A program made the position numbers and the translations under genes. From assembly GCA_023412805.1 (NCBI GenBank), contig JAEZRM010000008.1, positions 1-64,000 on the forward strand: DNA of 64,000 nucleotides, given 5' to 3'. Shown here one piece after another: positions 53,663 to 62,839 of this stretch; within the stretch, counting starts at the first letter, position 1, and every line of letters starts with the position of its first letter. The notes under the pieces were generated by a model. That model ran no database searches. It had not been told where the DNA came from and worked only from the letters and a program-made list of their open reading frames with translations. The stretch comes from Pseudomonadota bacterium (GTDB lineage Bacteria > Pseudomonadota > Alphaproteobacteria > Rhizobiales > Hyphomicrobiaceae).

Positions 53663-54421
53663 TCATGCTCCGATATAGGCCGCGACGACATCAGGATGGC
53701 GCTGAACCTCGGCCGGCGTGCCTTCGGCGATCACACGGCCGTAGTTGAGCGCCAGCACGCGGTCCGACACGCGATTGACGAGGCTCATGTCGTGCTCGAC
53801 CATGAGCACAGTGATGCCGAGCTCGTTCTTGATATCGCGGATCCAGTAGGACATGTCGTCGGTCTCCTCGACATTGAGGCCCGATGAAGGCTCGTCCAGC
53901 AGAATGAGCTTCGGCTCCGAGCAGAGCGCGCGCGCAAGCTCGACGACCTTCCGCACGCCATACGGCAGACCGGCAATGATCTTCTCGCGATAGGCCTGCA
54001 GATCGAGGAATTCGATGACTTCCTCGACCTTCGCGCGATGCGCTTTCTCCGCGTTGCGGACATTGGGCAGGAACAGCACTTCCTGCCAGAGCTTCGTGCG
54101 CGAGTGGCAATGGCGCCCGACCAGCAGGTTCGAGAGCACGCTCGCATTGTCGAACAACTCGATGTTCTGAAATGTGCGCGCAATACCCATGCGGGCAATC
54201 TGGTGCGGCGGCACCTCCGAGATGTCCTTGTCCTCGAAAAAGAGATGGCCCGTGGTCGGTTCGTAGAGCCGCGAGATCATGTTGAAGATCGAGGTCTTGC
54301 CGGCACCGTTGGGACCGATGATCGTGAAGATCTCGCCCTGGCGGATCTCGAAGCTCACGGCATCGACGGCCTTGAGGCCGCCGAAGTGGAGCGAAAGGTT
54401 GTCGACCTTGAAGTAGCTCAC
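53663..54421 (-). CDS. livG: Liv-type ABC transporter ATPase (LivG)
   Basis: A 252-residue ATPase. Walker A GPNGAGKTS, Walker B LILLDEPSSGLN, switch His in MVEHDMSLVNRV. The signature is degenerate, LPYGVRKVVELARAL in place of LSYGQ. The start is GTG 54421, whose GTGA overlaps the livM stop by four bases, with the conserved VSYFKVDNLSLHFGG following. The apparent longer frame up to 55507 crosses livM in the wrong frame. The operon order is livH-livM-livG-livF. Confidence 0.92.
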   Translation of the reverse strand: MSYFKVDNLSLHFGGLKAVDAVSFEIRQGEIFTIIGPNGAGKTSIFNMISRLYEPTTGHLFFEDKDISEVPPHQIARMGIARTFQNIELFDNASVLSNLLVGRHCHSRTKLWQEVLFLPNVRNAEKAHRAKVEEVIEFLDLQAYREKIIAGLPYGVRKVVELARALCSEPKLILLDEPSSGLNVEETDDMSYWIRDIKNELGITVLMVEHDMSLVNRVSDRVLALNYGRVIAEGTPAEVQRHPDVVAAYIGA

Positions 54422-55569
54422 CGGTTGCGCTCCGACTTCACATAGGTCTTCTGCCGCCTGAAGGTCGATTTCTTGTAGAGCGGGAACAGCTGGAAATAGA
54501 GCTTGATCTTGAGCCAGCGCCCGTAGAGCCCCATGGGCTCGAACAGCACGAACATGATGATGATCAGGCCGTAGATCGCGCCTTTGAGGCCCGGTGCCGA
54601 GAAGATCGCGTAGAGCCAGTCCTGAACGGCGCGCGCGCCACCCTCGCCGACGCCTAAACCGCGCGACAGCGATGCGACCATGCCGGGCACATCGTCCTTG
54701 AGCATGGTGATCATCGGATCGACCATGACGATGAAGATCGCGCCAAGGATCGCCCCATGCAGCCCGAACGCGCCGCCGATAATGATCACCATGATGAACT
54801 CGATCGACAGCAGGAGCGTGAACATCTCCGGGCTGATGAACGACATCTTGTGCGCATAGAGCGTGCCGGCGAGCCCCGTGATCGCGGCGCTGATCGCGAA
54901 TGACCTCACCTTGTACTTCGCGAGGTCGATACCCATGCTTTTGGCCGCCGTCTCGCTGTCGCGGATGGCGATGAAGGCGCGTCCAGTCGGCGAACGCATG
55001 AGATTGAGCGTTCCGATGATCACCAGCACCAGGACAGCGAGGCACAGGAAGTAGAAGCTGTTGCTGTCGCGCGTGACGGTCTGGCCGAAGAACTCGACGG
55101 CGCGCACGCGCATGCCCTCGTTGCCATGCGTCACGCTTTCCCAGCGCGCGAGGATTTCCTCGACGATGAAGGCAAATGAGATCGTCGCGATCAGCAGATA
55201 GATGCCGTGCAGCCGCAATGCCGGAATGCCGACAATGGCACCGACCACGCCGGTAATTATGCCGGCCGCGGGGAAGTAGACCTCGAAGGGATAACCGCGC
55301 GACTGCAGATAGCCGGCGGTGTAGGCGCCAATGGCGAGGAAGGCCGCATGGCCGATCGAGCCTTGGCCCGTGAAGCCGACAAGGATCATCAGCGCGACGC
55401 CGACGATCGCATAGATGAAGACGAAGACGAGCTGGCTCTGCAGGTAGCTGCCGATGAAGTAGGGCGCCGCAGCCAGCACCGCGAACAAGAGCCCATAGGA
55501 CCACCATGCTCCGCTGTGCTGCAGGAGCTTGATGTCCTGCTCGTAGTCGGTCTTGAAGATGAACCGCAT
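54418..55569 (-). CDS. livM: Liv-type ABC transporter permease (LivM)
   Basis: A 383-residue permease. LivM signatures: VGVALMILVGFTGQGSIGHAAFLAIGAYTAGYL, then LLIATISFAFIVEEILARWE and AIRDSETAAKSMGIDLAKYKVRSFAISA, the coupling loop. Its C-terminal tail after the last helix is basic (KKSTFRRQKTYVKSERNR) and its last codons overlap the livG start. It forms the channel with LivH. Confidence 0.93.
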   Translation of the reverse strand: MRFIFKTDYEQDIKLLQHSGAWWSYGLLFAVLAAAPYFIGSYLQSQLVFVFIYAIVGVALMILVGFTGQGSIGHAAFLAIGAYTAGYLQSRGYPFEVYFPAAGIITGVVGAIVGIPALRLHGIYLLIATISFAFIVEEILARWESVTHGNEGMRVRAVEFFGQTVTRDSNSFYFLCLAVLVLVIIGTLNLMRSPTGRAFIAIRDSETAAKSMGIDLAKYKVRSFAISAAITGLAGTLYAHKMSFISPEMFTLLLSIEFIMVIIIGGAFGLHGAILGAIFIVMVDPMITMLKDDVPGMVASLSRGLGVGEGGARAVQDWLYAIFSAPGLKGAIYGLIIIMFVLFEPMGLYGRWLKIKLYFQLFPLYKKSTFRRQKTYVKSERNR

Positions 55570-55581
55570 GGGCGCTGCTCC

Positions 55582-56457
55582 TCAGACTTTCTTACGCCCG
55601 AGCGCGCCGAAGAGGCCCTCGGGTCTCAGCAGCAGCACCAGCAGCAGAATGATGTAGGGCGCGACGTCCTTCCAACCCTGGGGCAGATAGAAACCTGCCA
55701 TGGTCTCGACGACGCCGATGATGAGACCGCCGACGAGCGCACCTGGAATGGAGCCGAAGCCGCCGAGCACCGCCGCCGGAAAGGCTTTGAGGCCGAGTGC
55801 CAGCCCGACATTCGAATGCACGAATGTGATAGGCGCCAACAGCACGCCGGCGACGCCAGCCACCATCGCGCTGATCGCCCACACCAGCGACACCACTCGC
55901 TTGACCGGAATGCCCATGTAGTAGGCTGCGAGCATGTTCTCCGACGTCGCGCGCATGGCCGTGCCGAGGCGCGTGCGGTTGAAGAAAAGGTAGAGCACCG
56001 CGATCAGGATGACCGTGACGACGATCACCGAGAGCTTGTCGTAGGCGAGCACGAGGTCGCCGATCTTGAGCACACCTTCCGAGAAGGGCGCCTCGATCTT
56101 GAGGTCGTCCGTGCCCCAGATCATGCCGGCGAGCGAGCGCAGCAGAAAGCCGAGCCCGATCGTGACCATGATAACCGAGAAAAGCGGAAAACCGAGGATC
56201 GGGCGGACCACGAACCGCTCGATGGTCATGCCGACGAGACCCATCGTCAGCACGGCCAGCAGGAAGCCGAGCCAGTAGTTGAGGCCGACGATGGTGATGT
56301 AGGTGTAGGCGACGAAACCGCCGAGCATCATCAGATCGCCCTGGGCGAAGTTGATGACCTCAGTCGCCTTGTAGATCAGAACGAATCCAAGTGCGATCAG
56401 CCCGTAGATACAGCCCAATGCAAGACCGCTCACGAGCTGCTGAAGAAAATCCAGCAT
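55582..56457 (-). CDS. livH: Liv-type ABC transporter permease (LivH)
   Basis: A 291-residue permease. LivH signatures: GLALGCIYGLIALGFVLIYKATEVINFAQGDLMMLG, then LFFNRTRLGTAMRATSENMLAAYYMGI in the coupling loop, and the final GGLIIGVVETMAGFYLP helix. It heads the liv/acyl-CoA operon; GGGAGGAAGCGCCGGC precedes the ATG. livM follows by 12 bp. Confidence 0.93.
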   Translation of the reverse strand: MLDFLQQLVSGLALGCIYGLIALGFVLIYKATEVINFAQGDLMMLGGFVAYTYITIVGLNYWLGFLLAVLTMGLVGMTIERFVVRPILGFPLFSVIMVTIGLGFLLRSLAGMIWGTDDLKIEAPFSEGVLKIGDLVLAYDKLSVIVVTVILIAVLYLFFNRTRLGTAMRATSENMLAAYYMGIPVKRVVSLVWAISAMVAGVAGVLLAPITFVHSNVGLALGLKAFPAAVLGGFGSIPGALVGGLIIGVVETMAGFYLPQGWKDVAPYIILLLVLLLRPEGLFGALGRKKV

Positions 56458-56692
56458 GCCGGCGCTTCCTCCCGGACACCCAACGCAGCGGCTCTACGGC
56501 GGCCGCCTTTACCCGTCGGATGTCAGCGCACCGATCATTGCGGAAGCTTTCAATGCCTGTCAACGCACTCCATGGGCGATTTCCGTGTTGGCCCAAGCCG
56601 GGAAGTGCCGTTGCGTCGGCGGCCTCGGCGCGCTAGAGCAATTCCAGTCAACGGCCGGGGGCCTCGGCTCCCGTGGGGCAAATTGGAACTGA

Positions 56693-57361
56693 ATGATGAT
56701 CGATCACGCCACGCAGCGCCTCAACATGGTCGAATCCCAAGTCCGCCCCAGCGACGTGACGGACCGACGGATCACTCGCGCCATGCGCGAGATCCCGCGG
56801 GAGGCCTTCGTGCCGGGGCCGCTGAAATCGATCGCTTACGCCGATGAACCTTTGAAGATCTCGGATACCGCGCACAACCAGCGCTATATCCTCGCGCCGC
56901 GCCTGCTCGCGAAGCTCGTTCAGCTCCTTGAGATCGAGCCCGATGGGATGGTGCTGGATGTAGGGCCGGCCACGGGCTATTCGACCGCCCTGCTGGCCCG
57001 CCTGGGACAGGTCGTCGTGGCCCTCGAAGAGGACGCCCGTCTTGCCGAGCGGATGCAGGAAGTCCTGGCCAATCAGGGCGTCGACAATGCCGTCGTCATT
57101 TCGGGCAGCATGTCGGCAGGCGCCGCCGACGAAGGCCCATATGACGCGATCCTGATCAATGGCGCGGTCGTCGACGTGCCGACAGCGCTACTCGACCAGC
57201 TCAAGGATGGCGGGCGTTGCGTGGCGGTCAGCATCGACAACGGCGTTGGCCGCGCGACGGTCTGGCGTCGCCATGGCATGAGCTTCGACCGGCGGCCGGC
57301 TTTCGACGCCAGCGCCCCCTATCTGCCGGGCTTTGAACCTGCGGCCGGTTTCGTCTTCTGA
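56693..57361 (+). CDS. Pcm-family (protein-L-isoaspartate O-methyltransferase-like) protein
   Basis: A 222-residue Rossmann methyltransferase of the PCMT family. Motif I is VLDVGPATGYSTALLARLG, followed by the acidic loop VVALEEDARLAERM and the late GGRCVAVSI. The start region MVESQVRPSDVTDRRI fits the shorter alphaproteobacterial branch, which usually lies near tolC; no tolC is here. It might repair isoaspartate or have another methyl target. The ATG 56693 has no strong ribosome site. A small terminator follows. Confidence 0.87.
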   Translation: MMIDHATQRLNMVESQVRPSDVTDRRITRAMREIPREAFVPGPLKSIAYADEPLKISDTAHNQRYILAPRLLAKLVQLLEIEPDGMVLDVGPATGYSTALLARLGQVVVALEEDARLAERMQEVLANQGVDNAVVISGSMSAGAADEGPYDAILINGAVVDVPTALLDQLKDGGRCVAVSIDNGVGRATVWRRHGMSFDRRPAFDASAPYLPGFEPAAGFVF

Positions 57362-57373
57362 TGAAGCGCATTC

Positions 57374-57397
57374 CCCGCGGACATCGCGGGCCCTTTT
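57374..57397 (+). terminator. Short terminator after the Pcm-like gene
   Basis: CCCGCG (57374-57379) pairs with CGCGGG (57385-57390) around a five-base loop, followed by CCCTTTT. The stem is short, so efficiency may be modest. Confidence 0.55.
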
Positions 57398-57401
57398 CGA
57401 C

Positions 57402-59267
57402 CTAGGGCCGGCTTGCCGGCGTGACCGGGCCGGCTACCGGCGCCGGGCGATGCAGTGCTTCGTCCCGATGATCGAGCCTGATGGACGGCGCTGACCACGG
57501 CCCGCTCAGAACCAGCGCATCGCTCACCAGAGGCCGCAATACCGGGTCCGTCGTCCCGAACGAGAGTGCGAAGTCCATCGCCTGCGCCGTAAGGTCGATG
57601 CTGCCTCCCCCGGAGAACGTGTTCGTTCCCGATTTCGCATGAAGGATCGAGGCCTGCACGACGCCCTGCTGCACATCGAGCCGCAAACCGAGACTGTCGA
57701 GCCCCGTGGTCGATGTGCCGGCGGCCTGCCAGCCGCGCACGTCGCCCCGTTTTGCTGCCTGCGCCAGCGTCTTCAGATCCAGGCCCACGCGCGCACCGGC
57801 CCGCATATCGATCTGTGCCTTGCCGCCAAGGTTCGCGACCAGCTCTTGCGAGGTATCGCCCGTCGTCGTGAGGCTCATCGCAATATCGGCCCGCCCCTGG
57901 AGAGGATTGCGGCCGAGCGTACGCTGCAGCAGGCGCCCCGCCTCGACGCCCTCCAGCTTGCCGTTGATGCCATAGCGCGGATCACTGCTGGCACGCTCGA
58001 CGATCACCTGGCCTTTGAATACCCCCTCCTCGATGGCGAGCTCCGCCACATCGGCGAGCAGCTTGCCATTCTTCAGCGTGACCGCGACGGCGCCCTGCCC
58101 CGCCTCGATGCCCGGAATGACGAGAGCATCCGAGGAGATGCGCAGATCCGCGTCCACATTATCCAGCAGCGAGGCAATGGCTGGCGGCCGCGTCGCGGCA
58201 AAGATCGGCGCCAGCAATGTGCGCTCGACCATGGTCGAGGCGATGTAGGGTTTCAGATTGAGCTGCTTGAAAGCAAGTGTGCCTTCGACGGCCGTGCGAC
58301 TGCCCGTCCGCGTCACGCTGATCGCGCCCACGCCTTCGTTCCCGTCCAGCGTCAGCGTGGATTGCGAGAACGCCATGACGCCGCCGGTCCAGTCGAGAGC
58401 ACCGCGCAGCCGCATGGCTTCGAGGTTGCCGGCACGCGGCGCCCCGATCCCGAGCCAGAGCGCGATCTCCCTCAGACGAGGGCTGCTGACGTCGACGGCG
58501 CCGTTGAGGCGCAGGCCCTTGGCCTCGTCGAGCAAGCCATCGAACCGCGCCTCGAACAGAGCGCCGCTCAATGTTGCTTGAATGGGCCAGCGATGATCAG
58601 CCCCATCAGCAGCCCGCCGTGCAATCGTCGCGGATAGGCTGAGGCGCTGCCCGAGATAGGTGAGCTGACCGGATACGGTTGCCGAAGCACGCCGATGAGG
58701 CGTGATCTGCATTTCGACGTCGGTAAGAAGCTCCGGATCGGCATCGCCCGTCATCACCTTGATCAATCCGCCCCGGATGATCAGGCTCTGGACATCCAGC
58801 GACGCAATGCGCGCCAGAAGCGGCTCCAGCGCGGCCACTACATCGCCCTGGCGGGGCGCACCGTTTGAGGCAATCTCGACGGATATGGTTGGCCCATCGA
58901 GAACCAAGCGGCGGGATCGCTCGACGCCCTTCAGGCCATCGTCCTCGACCTTGGCATCGGCGCTGTGAATAGCGGCGCTCTCGAGCACGAGGCGCGGCCT
59001 GGCCAGAAGCTGGACCGGCTCGGAAATCACGTAGCCGGCGCGCGGCGCGGCGTGGAGGCGGAACGGCGCGAGCATATCGCCTGGGGCGTGCATCCAGGAA
59101 AAGCCGCCATACCCGAGCGACGCGACCAGTGCCGTGCCGCCCAGCGCTATGGCCAGCCCGCTCTTTCCCCTCACCCGGCTAGCCGATTTCGTCACTGTGG
59201 ACAGTATCCCATCGCCCGCAAGCCACCGCCCGGCACTGGCGCGAAATGCGCCAGCCTGGAGCACCAA
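57402..59267 (-). CDS. AsmA-like protein
   Basis: A 621-residue periplasmic AsmA-family protein: an N-terminal membrane segment (about 37-56, LAIALGGTALVASLGYGGF), then a long beta-strand repeat domain, ending in the AsmA C-terminal domain (LDVQQGVVQASILHAKSGTNTFSGGGSIDL). AsmA proteins are thought to move phospholipid across the periplasm. The start is TTG 59267 (GTG 59264 next to it) with GGGAG upstream; no ATG is available, so the exact N-terminus is uncertain. It is divergent from the acetoacetyl-CoA synthetase gene. Confidence 0.85.
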   Translation of the reverse strand: MVLQAGAFRASAGRWLAGDGILSTVTKSASRVRGKSGLAIALGGTALVASLGYGGFSWMHAPGDMLAPFRLHAAPRAGYVISEPVQLLARPRLVLESAAIHSADAKVEDDGLKGVERSRRLVLDGPTISVEIASNGAPRQGDVVAALEPLLARIASLDVQSLIIRGGLIKVMTGDADPELLTDVEMQITPHRRASATVSGQLTYLGQRLSLSATIARRAADGADHRWPIQATLSGALFEARFDGLLDEAKGLRLNGAVDVSSPRLREIALWLGIGAPRAGNLEAMRLRGALDWTGGVMAFSQSTLTLDGNEGVGAISVTRTGSRTAVEGTLAFKQLNLKPYIASTMVERTLLAPIFAATRPPAIASLLDNVDADLRISSDALVIPGIEAGQGAVAVTLKNGKLLADVAELAIEEGVFKGQVIVERASSDPRYGINGKLEGVEAGRLLQRTLGRNPLQGRADIAMSLTTTGDTSQELVANLGGKAQIDMRAGARVGLDLKTLAQAAKRGDVRGWQAAGTSTTGLDSLGLRLDVQQGVVQASILHAKSGTNTFSGGGSIDLTAQAMDFALSFGTTDPVLRPLVSDALVLSGPWSAPSIRLDHRDEALHRPAPVAGPVTPASRP

Positions 59268-59460
59268 TGATCCGCTCCCGCTTGCCCCGTCTGCATGATC
59301 GCGAGGGCGCTGCCGGCATGTGGCCTCTCCGAACCGTCTTAGCGGTGCCCTCGGAATGCGGCAAGCTCGGACACGATTGTGGCCAGGGCGCGTCAGCCAA
59401 CCACTTGTCGAACAATAACCTTCAGGCTAGGCCTCATAAAGATTGAGGCGAAGGAGCGAA

Positions 59461-61437
59461 ATGATGTCGCAACCGCTGTGGCAGCCGAGCGAGACCGCGA
59501 TCCGGAGTACCAACCTCGCGCGCTTTATGACCGATGCCGAAGCGTCTTGCGGCCACCGGCTCACGAACTACGAGGACCTCCAAGCATTCTCGCTCGCCGA
59601 TCCGGGAGCCTTCTGGCGGCTCGTCTGGGACCGCTGTGGCATCAAGGGCGATCCCGGGCCCGCGCCCTATCTCGTCGATGGGGATAAAATGCCGGGTGCC
59701 CGCTTTTTCCCAAAGGGCACGCTCAATTTCGCCGAGAACCTGCTCGCGGGCGCGGACCGGGCGACCGGGGATGCGCTCGTGTTCCGTGGCGAGGACAAGG
59801 TGAGCCGGCGCATGAGTTGGCCCGAGCTCAGCCAGCAAACGGCCCAGCTTCAAGGACTCCTGCGCCGCGCCGGCATCAAGGCCGGCGACCGGGTCGCGGC
59901 CATGCTGCCCAACGTGCCCGAGGCCATTATCGGTATGCTGGGCGCCAGCTCTCTCGGCGCCATCTGCTCGTCATGCTCGCCGGATTTCGGCGTGCAGGGC
60001 GTGCTCGACCGCTTCGGCCAGATCGAGCCCCGCATCCTCATCACGTGCGACGGCTACTGGTACGCCGGCAAGCAGATCGACGTCGCCGAGAAGGTTGCCG
60101 AAATCGCGAAGAAGCTGCCGAGCGTCGAGCAGATCATTATCGTCTCCTATCTCGGCAAGGCCGATGCGCTCGTGCAGAGCCTCAAGGCGGCCGGCGGGAA
60201 TGCAGCGACATGGGACAGCGCCGTGGTCGGCGCGCCTGTCGAGGCGATGACGTTCGAGCCCTTCCCGTTCAGCCACCCGCTCTACATTCTGTTCTCGTCG
60301 GGTACGACTGGCGTGCCGAAGTGCATCGTGCACTCGGCCGGCGGTACGCTCATCAAGCACCTGAGCGAACAGCAGCTCATGTGCGACTTCCGCCCCGGCG
60401 ATCGCGTGATGTACTTCACGACGCTCGGCTGGATGATGTGGAACTGGCTCGTCTCTGGCCTCGCGAGCGGCGTCACGCTGCTGCTCTACGACGGATCACC
60501 CTTCCATCCCTCGGCTTCGGTGCTCTGGGACTACGCGCAGGATGAACGCTGCACGCATTTCGGCACTTCCGCGAAATACATCGACGCGCTGAAGAAGGCC
60601 GAAGCGCGGCCGATGGACACGCATGATCTCTCGGCATTGCGCGTCATTCTCTCGACGGGCTCGGTGCTGGTGCCGGAGAGCTTCGACTACGTCTACGACG
60701 CCATAAAGAAGGACGTGCACCTGGGCTCCATGTCCGGCGGTACGGATATCGTCGGCTGTTTCGTCGGCGGCATTCCAGGCAAGCCCGTCTGGCGCGGCGA
60801 GATCCAAGGCCCGCAGATCGGCATGGGCGTCGCCGTCGTCGACGAGCTCGGCAATGTGCTGCCCAAAGGCAAGGGCGAACTCGTGTGCACCGTGCCGTTC
60901 CCCTCCATGCCGGTCGGCTTCTGGAATGATCCGGACGGCAAGAAGTACCGCGCCGCCTACTTCGATCGCTTTCCCGGCCTCTGGCATCACGGCGACTTCG
61001 CCGAATGGACCGAGCATGGTGGCATGATCATTCATGGCCGCTCGGATGCGACGCTCAATCCGGGCGGCGTGCGCATTGGTACGGCGGAGATCTACCGGCA
61101 GGTCGAGCAGCTTCCCGAGATCAAGGAAGCCATCGTCATCGGTCAGGACTGGGATCACGACGTGCGCGTTGTCCTGTTCGTGATCACGCAGGACGGCGTG
61201 ACGCTCGACGATGCCTTGCGCGACAAGATCAAGAAGCAGATCCGCGTTGGTGCTTCACCGCGGCACGTGCCGGCGCGCATCGTGCAGGTCGCCGACATAC
61301 CGCGCACGAAGTCGGGCAAGATCACGGAGCTCGCCGTGCGCGAGATCGTCCACGGTCGAGATGTGAAGAACAAGGAAGCGCTCGCCAATCCGGAAGCGCT
61401 GGACCTCTACAGAGGAATTCCGGAGTTGGCGGAATAA
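59461..61437 (+). CDS. aacS: Acetoacetyl-CoA synthetase
   Basis: A 658-residue ANL-family ligase that activates acetoacetate to acetoacetyl-CoA, linking ketone bodies and polyhydroxybutyrate breakdown to central metabolism. The pattern FAENLLAGADRA, SSCSPDFGVQGVLDRFGQIEP, ILFSSGTTGVPKCIVHSAGG and MSGGTDIVGCFVGG distinguishes it from acetate ligases. The TGD-type motif is WHHGDFAEW and the C-terminal lysine lies in PRTKSGKITELAVREIVHG. AAGGAG precedes ATG 59461. A copy of the mosaic repeat follows at once. Confidence 0.94.
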   Translation: MMSQPLWQPSETAIRSTNLARFMTDAEASCGHRLTNYEDLQAFSLADPGAFWRLVWDRCGIKGDPGPAPYLVDGDKMPGARFFPKGTLNFAENLLAGADRATGDALVFRGEDKVSRRMSWPELSQQTAQLQGLLRRAGIKAGDRVAAMLPNVPEAIIGMLGASSLGAICSSCSPDFGVQGVLDRFGQIEPRILITCDGYWYAGKQIDVAEKVAEIAKKLPSVEQIIIVSYLGKADALVQSLKAAGGNAATWDSAVVGAPVEAMTFEPFPFSHPLYILFSSGTTGVPKCIVHSAGGTLIKHLSEQQLMCDFRPGDRVMYFTTLGWMMWNWLVSGLASGVTLLLYDGSPFHPSASVLWDYAQDERCTHFGTSAKYIDALKKAEARPMDTHDLSALRVILSTGSVLVPESFDYVYDAIKKDVHLGSMSGGTDIVGCFVGGIPGKPVWRGEIQGPQIGMGVAVVDELGNVLPKGKGELVCTVPFPSMPVGFWNDPDGKKYRAAYFDRFPGLWHHGDFAEWTEHGGMIIHGRSDATLNPGGVRIGTAEIYRQVEQLPEIKEAIVIGQDWDHDVRVVLFVITQDGVTLDDALRDKIKKQIRVGASPRHVPARIVQVADIPRTKSGKITELAVREIVHGRDVKNKEALANPEALDLYRGIPELAE

Positions 61438-61444
61438 TTGCTTT

Positions 61445-61554
61445 CCCTCTCCCCGCTTGCGGGGAGAGGGTTAGGGTGAGGGGCGGCACAGTCGCCGGCG
61501 GTACCATGTGCCGCCCCTCATCCCGACCTTCTCCCCGTCAGAACGGGGAGAAGG
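61445..61554. repeat. Double-hairpin mosaic repeat, copy C
   Basis: CCCTCTCCCCG (61445-61455) pairs with CGGGGAGAGGG (61460-61470), loop CTTG. CCTTCTCCCCG (61527-61537) pairs with CGGGGAGAAGG (61544-61554). The central GAGGGGCGGC/GCCGCCCCTC pair lies between. It has the same orientation as copy A and sits between aacS and the convergent MFS gene. Confidence 0.87.
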
Positions 61555-61566
61555 AGAAAAAGCGCT

Positions 61567-62790
61567 TCACCGAACCGGCGTCTCTCTCTGCGGCAACAGC
61601 ATCACCGCCCCGGCAATGACGGCGAGCACGGCGATCGCACCGTACGCAGCGAGATAGCTGCCGGTCGCCGTGATCGCGACGCTGCCGAGCGACGGCATCA
61701 CGAGCACGCCGAAAAACATGGCCGCCGAGCCGAGCCCCGTCGCCTCCGTCCGCTGCGCACCACCGAGACGTGCATACTCGGCATAGGCGAGGCCCGTGTA
61801 ACCGCTCGCCGTGGCACCGGCGACGGCCGCGACAGCCATGATCGCCCACACCGGCCATCCAGGCGCGAAATTGCCCGCGAGCAGCGCCGCTGCGGCCATG
61901 ATGAAACCCTGCACGCCGAGCACGATGCGCGCCGGGATGAACTTGTCCGCCAGCCATCCGAAAATGGGCCGCGAGATCACGCCTGCAAGCTGATAGGTCG
62001 CAAGAGCCCAGCCTGCCGTTACGAGGTCGAGCCCCGTGCGGCTCGTGACGTGCACGGTCATGAAAGCGACGAAGGCGAGTTGCGCACCCGAATAGACGAA
62101 GCTCGCGAGCGTCAGCCGCTGCATGGCGCTGTCGCCGCGCAGAAGTCCGAACGAGCGCACCAGCACGGCTTTGGAGCTGGAAGGAACGGGCGCTGGCGTG
62201 CCATCCCAGGCGCGGCGCGGGATCTCCAGCAGCAAAATGAGCGCGATGATCGGAATGGCCTGCAGAAGCAGCCCGGCTTTCCATCCGATGGCCAGCGCTA
62301 TGGGCGGCATCAGGGTCGCAGCTAGTACGCCAGCCAGCGGCACGCCGATCTGGCGTGTCGAAAGCACCATATTGAGGATCGAAGGCGGCGTGCGCGGCAC
62401 GAGCAGATGCGTGCTGACCGGCGCCGTCACGCCATAAGCAACGCCGAGGATGAGAGCGCCGAGCGCAACGCTTGCCGCCGTCCCCTGCGCGCACACGACA
62501 ACGAGGCCGAGAGCGCATAAAAGAACGAACTGTGCCGTCCTCACAGCGCCGTAGCGCGCGATGAAACCGGCGGCGAGCAGTGACGATATGATGCCGACGC
62601 CATAGACGACCGACACGAACATGCCGATCAGCGCGCCATCGACGCCGATGTCGCGGGCCACCATTGGCGCGAGTGCCGGGATGGAGTACGCCGCCATGGT
62701 CGCGAGCGTCTGCATGGCCATGGTCGCCAGCAGCGGCCAGAGGGGGAAGGTGGTCGGCACGCTCTCAGGTGTTGGCGGGCGCTCGGCCAT
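61567..62790 (-). CDS. MFS transporter
   Basis: A 407-residue major facilitator with 12 predicted helices in two halves (about 15-205 and 220-400). The loop after helix 2 is ARYGAVRTAQF, an imperfect GxxxDRxGRR motif, and the matching loop in the second half reads FGWLADKFIPARIV, a better one. The central loop is short and basic (PRRAWDGTPAPV). The pattern recalls Bcr/CynX/NarK-like uptake or efflux carriers; the solute is unknown. It follows the SDR gene on the same strand at 49 bp, so the two may be cotranscribed. Confidence 0.88.
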   Translation of the reverse strand: MAERPPTPESVPTTFPLWPLLATMAMQTLATMAAYSIPALAPMVARDIGVDGALIGMFVSVVYGVGIISSLLAAGFIARYGAVRTAQFVLLCALGLVVVCAQGTAASVALGALILGVAYGVTAPVSTHLLVPRTPPSILNMVLSTRQIGVPLAGVLAATLMPPIALAIGWKAGLLLQAIPIIALILLLEIPRRAWDGTPAPVPSSSKAVLVRSFGLLRGDSAMQRLTLASFVYSGAQLAFVAFMTVHVTSRTGLDLVTAGWALATYQLAGVISRPIFGWLADKFIPARIVLGVQGFIMAAAALLAGNFAPGWPVWAIMAVAAVAGATASGYTGLAYAEYARLGGAQRTEATGLGSAAMFFGVLVMPSLGSVAITATGSYLAAYGAIAVLAVIAGAVMLLPQRETPVR

Positions 62791-62839
62791 CAGCGGCTGC
62801 TATCCTGCTTGCGGATCGAGCCGCCAATGACCTTCGAGA

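Noticed and set aside
53663..55507. A 614-codon frame joining an Arg/His-rich segment to LivG
   Set aside because: The first part runs through livM in the wrong frame; livG begins at GTG 54421.
59246..59446. A 66-codon plus-strand frame before acetoacetyl-CoA synthetase
   Set aside because: No ribosome site or domain is seen, and it overlaps the AsmA-like gene start.
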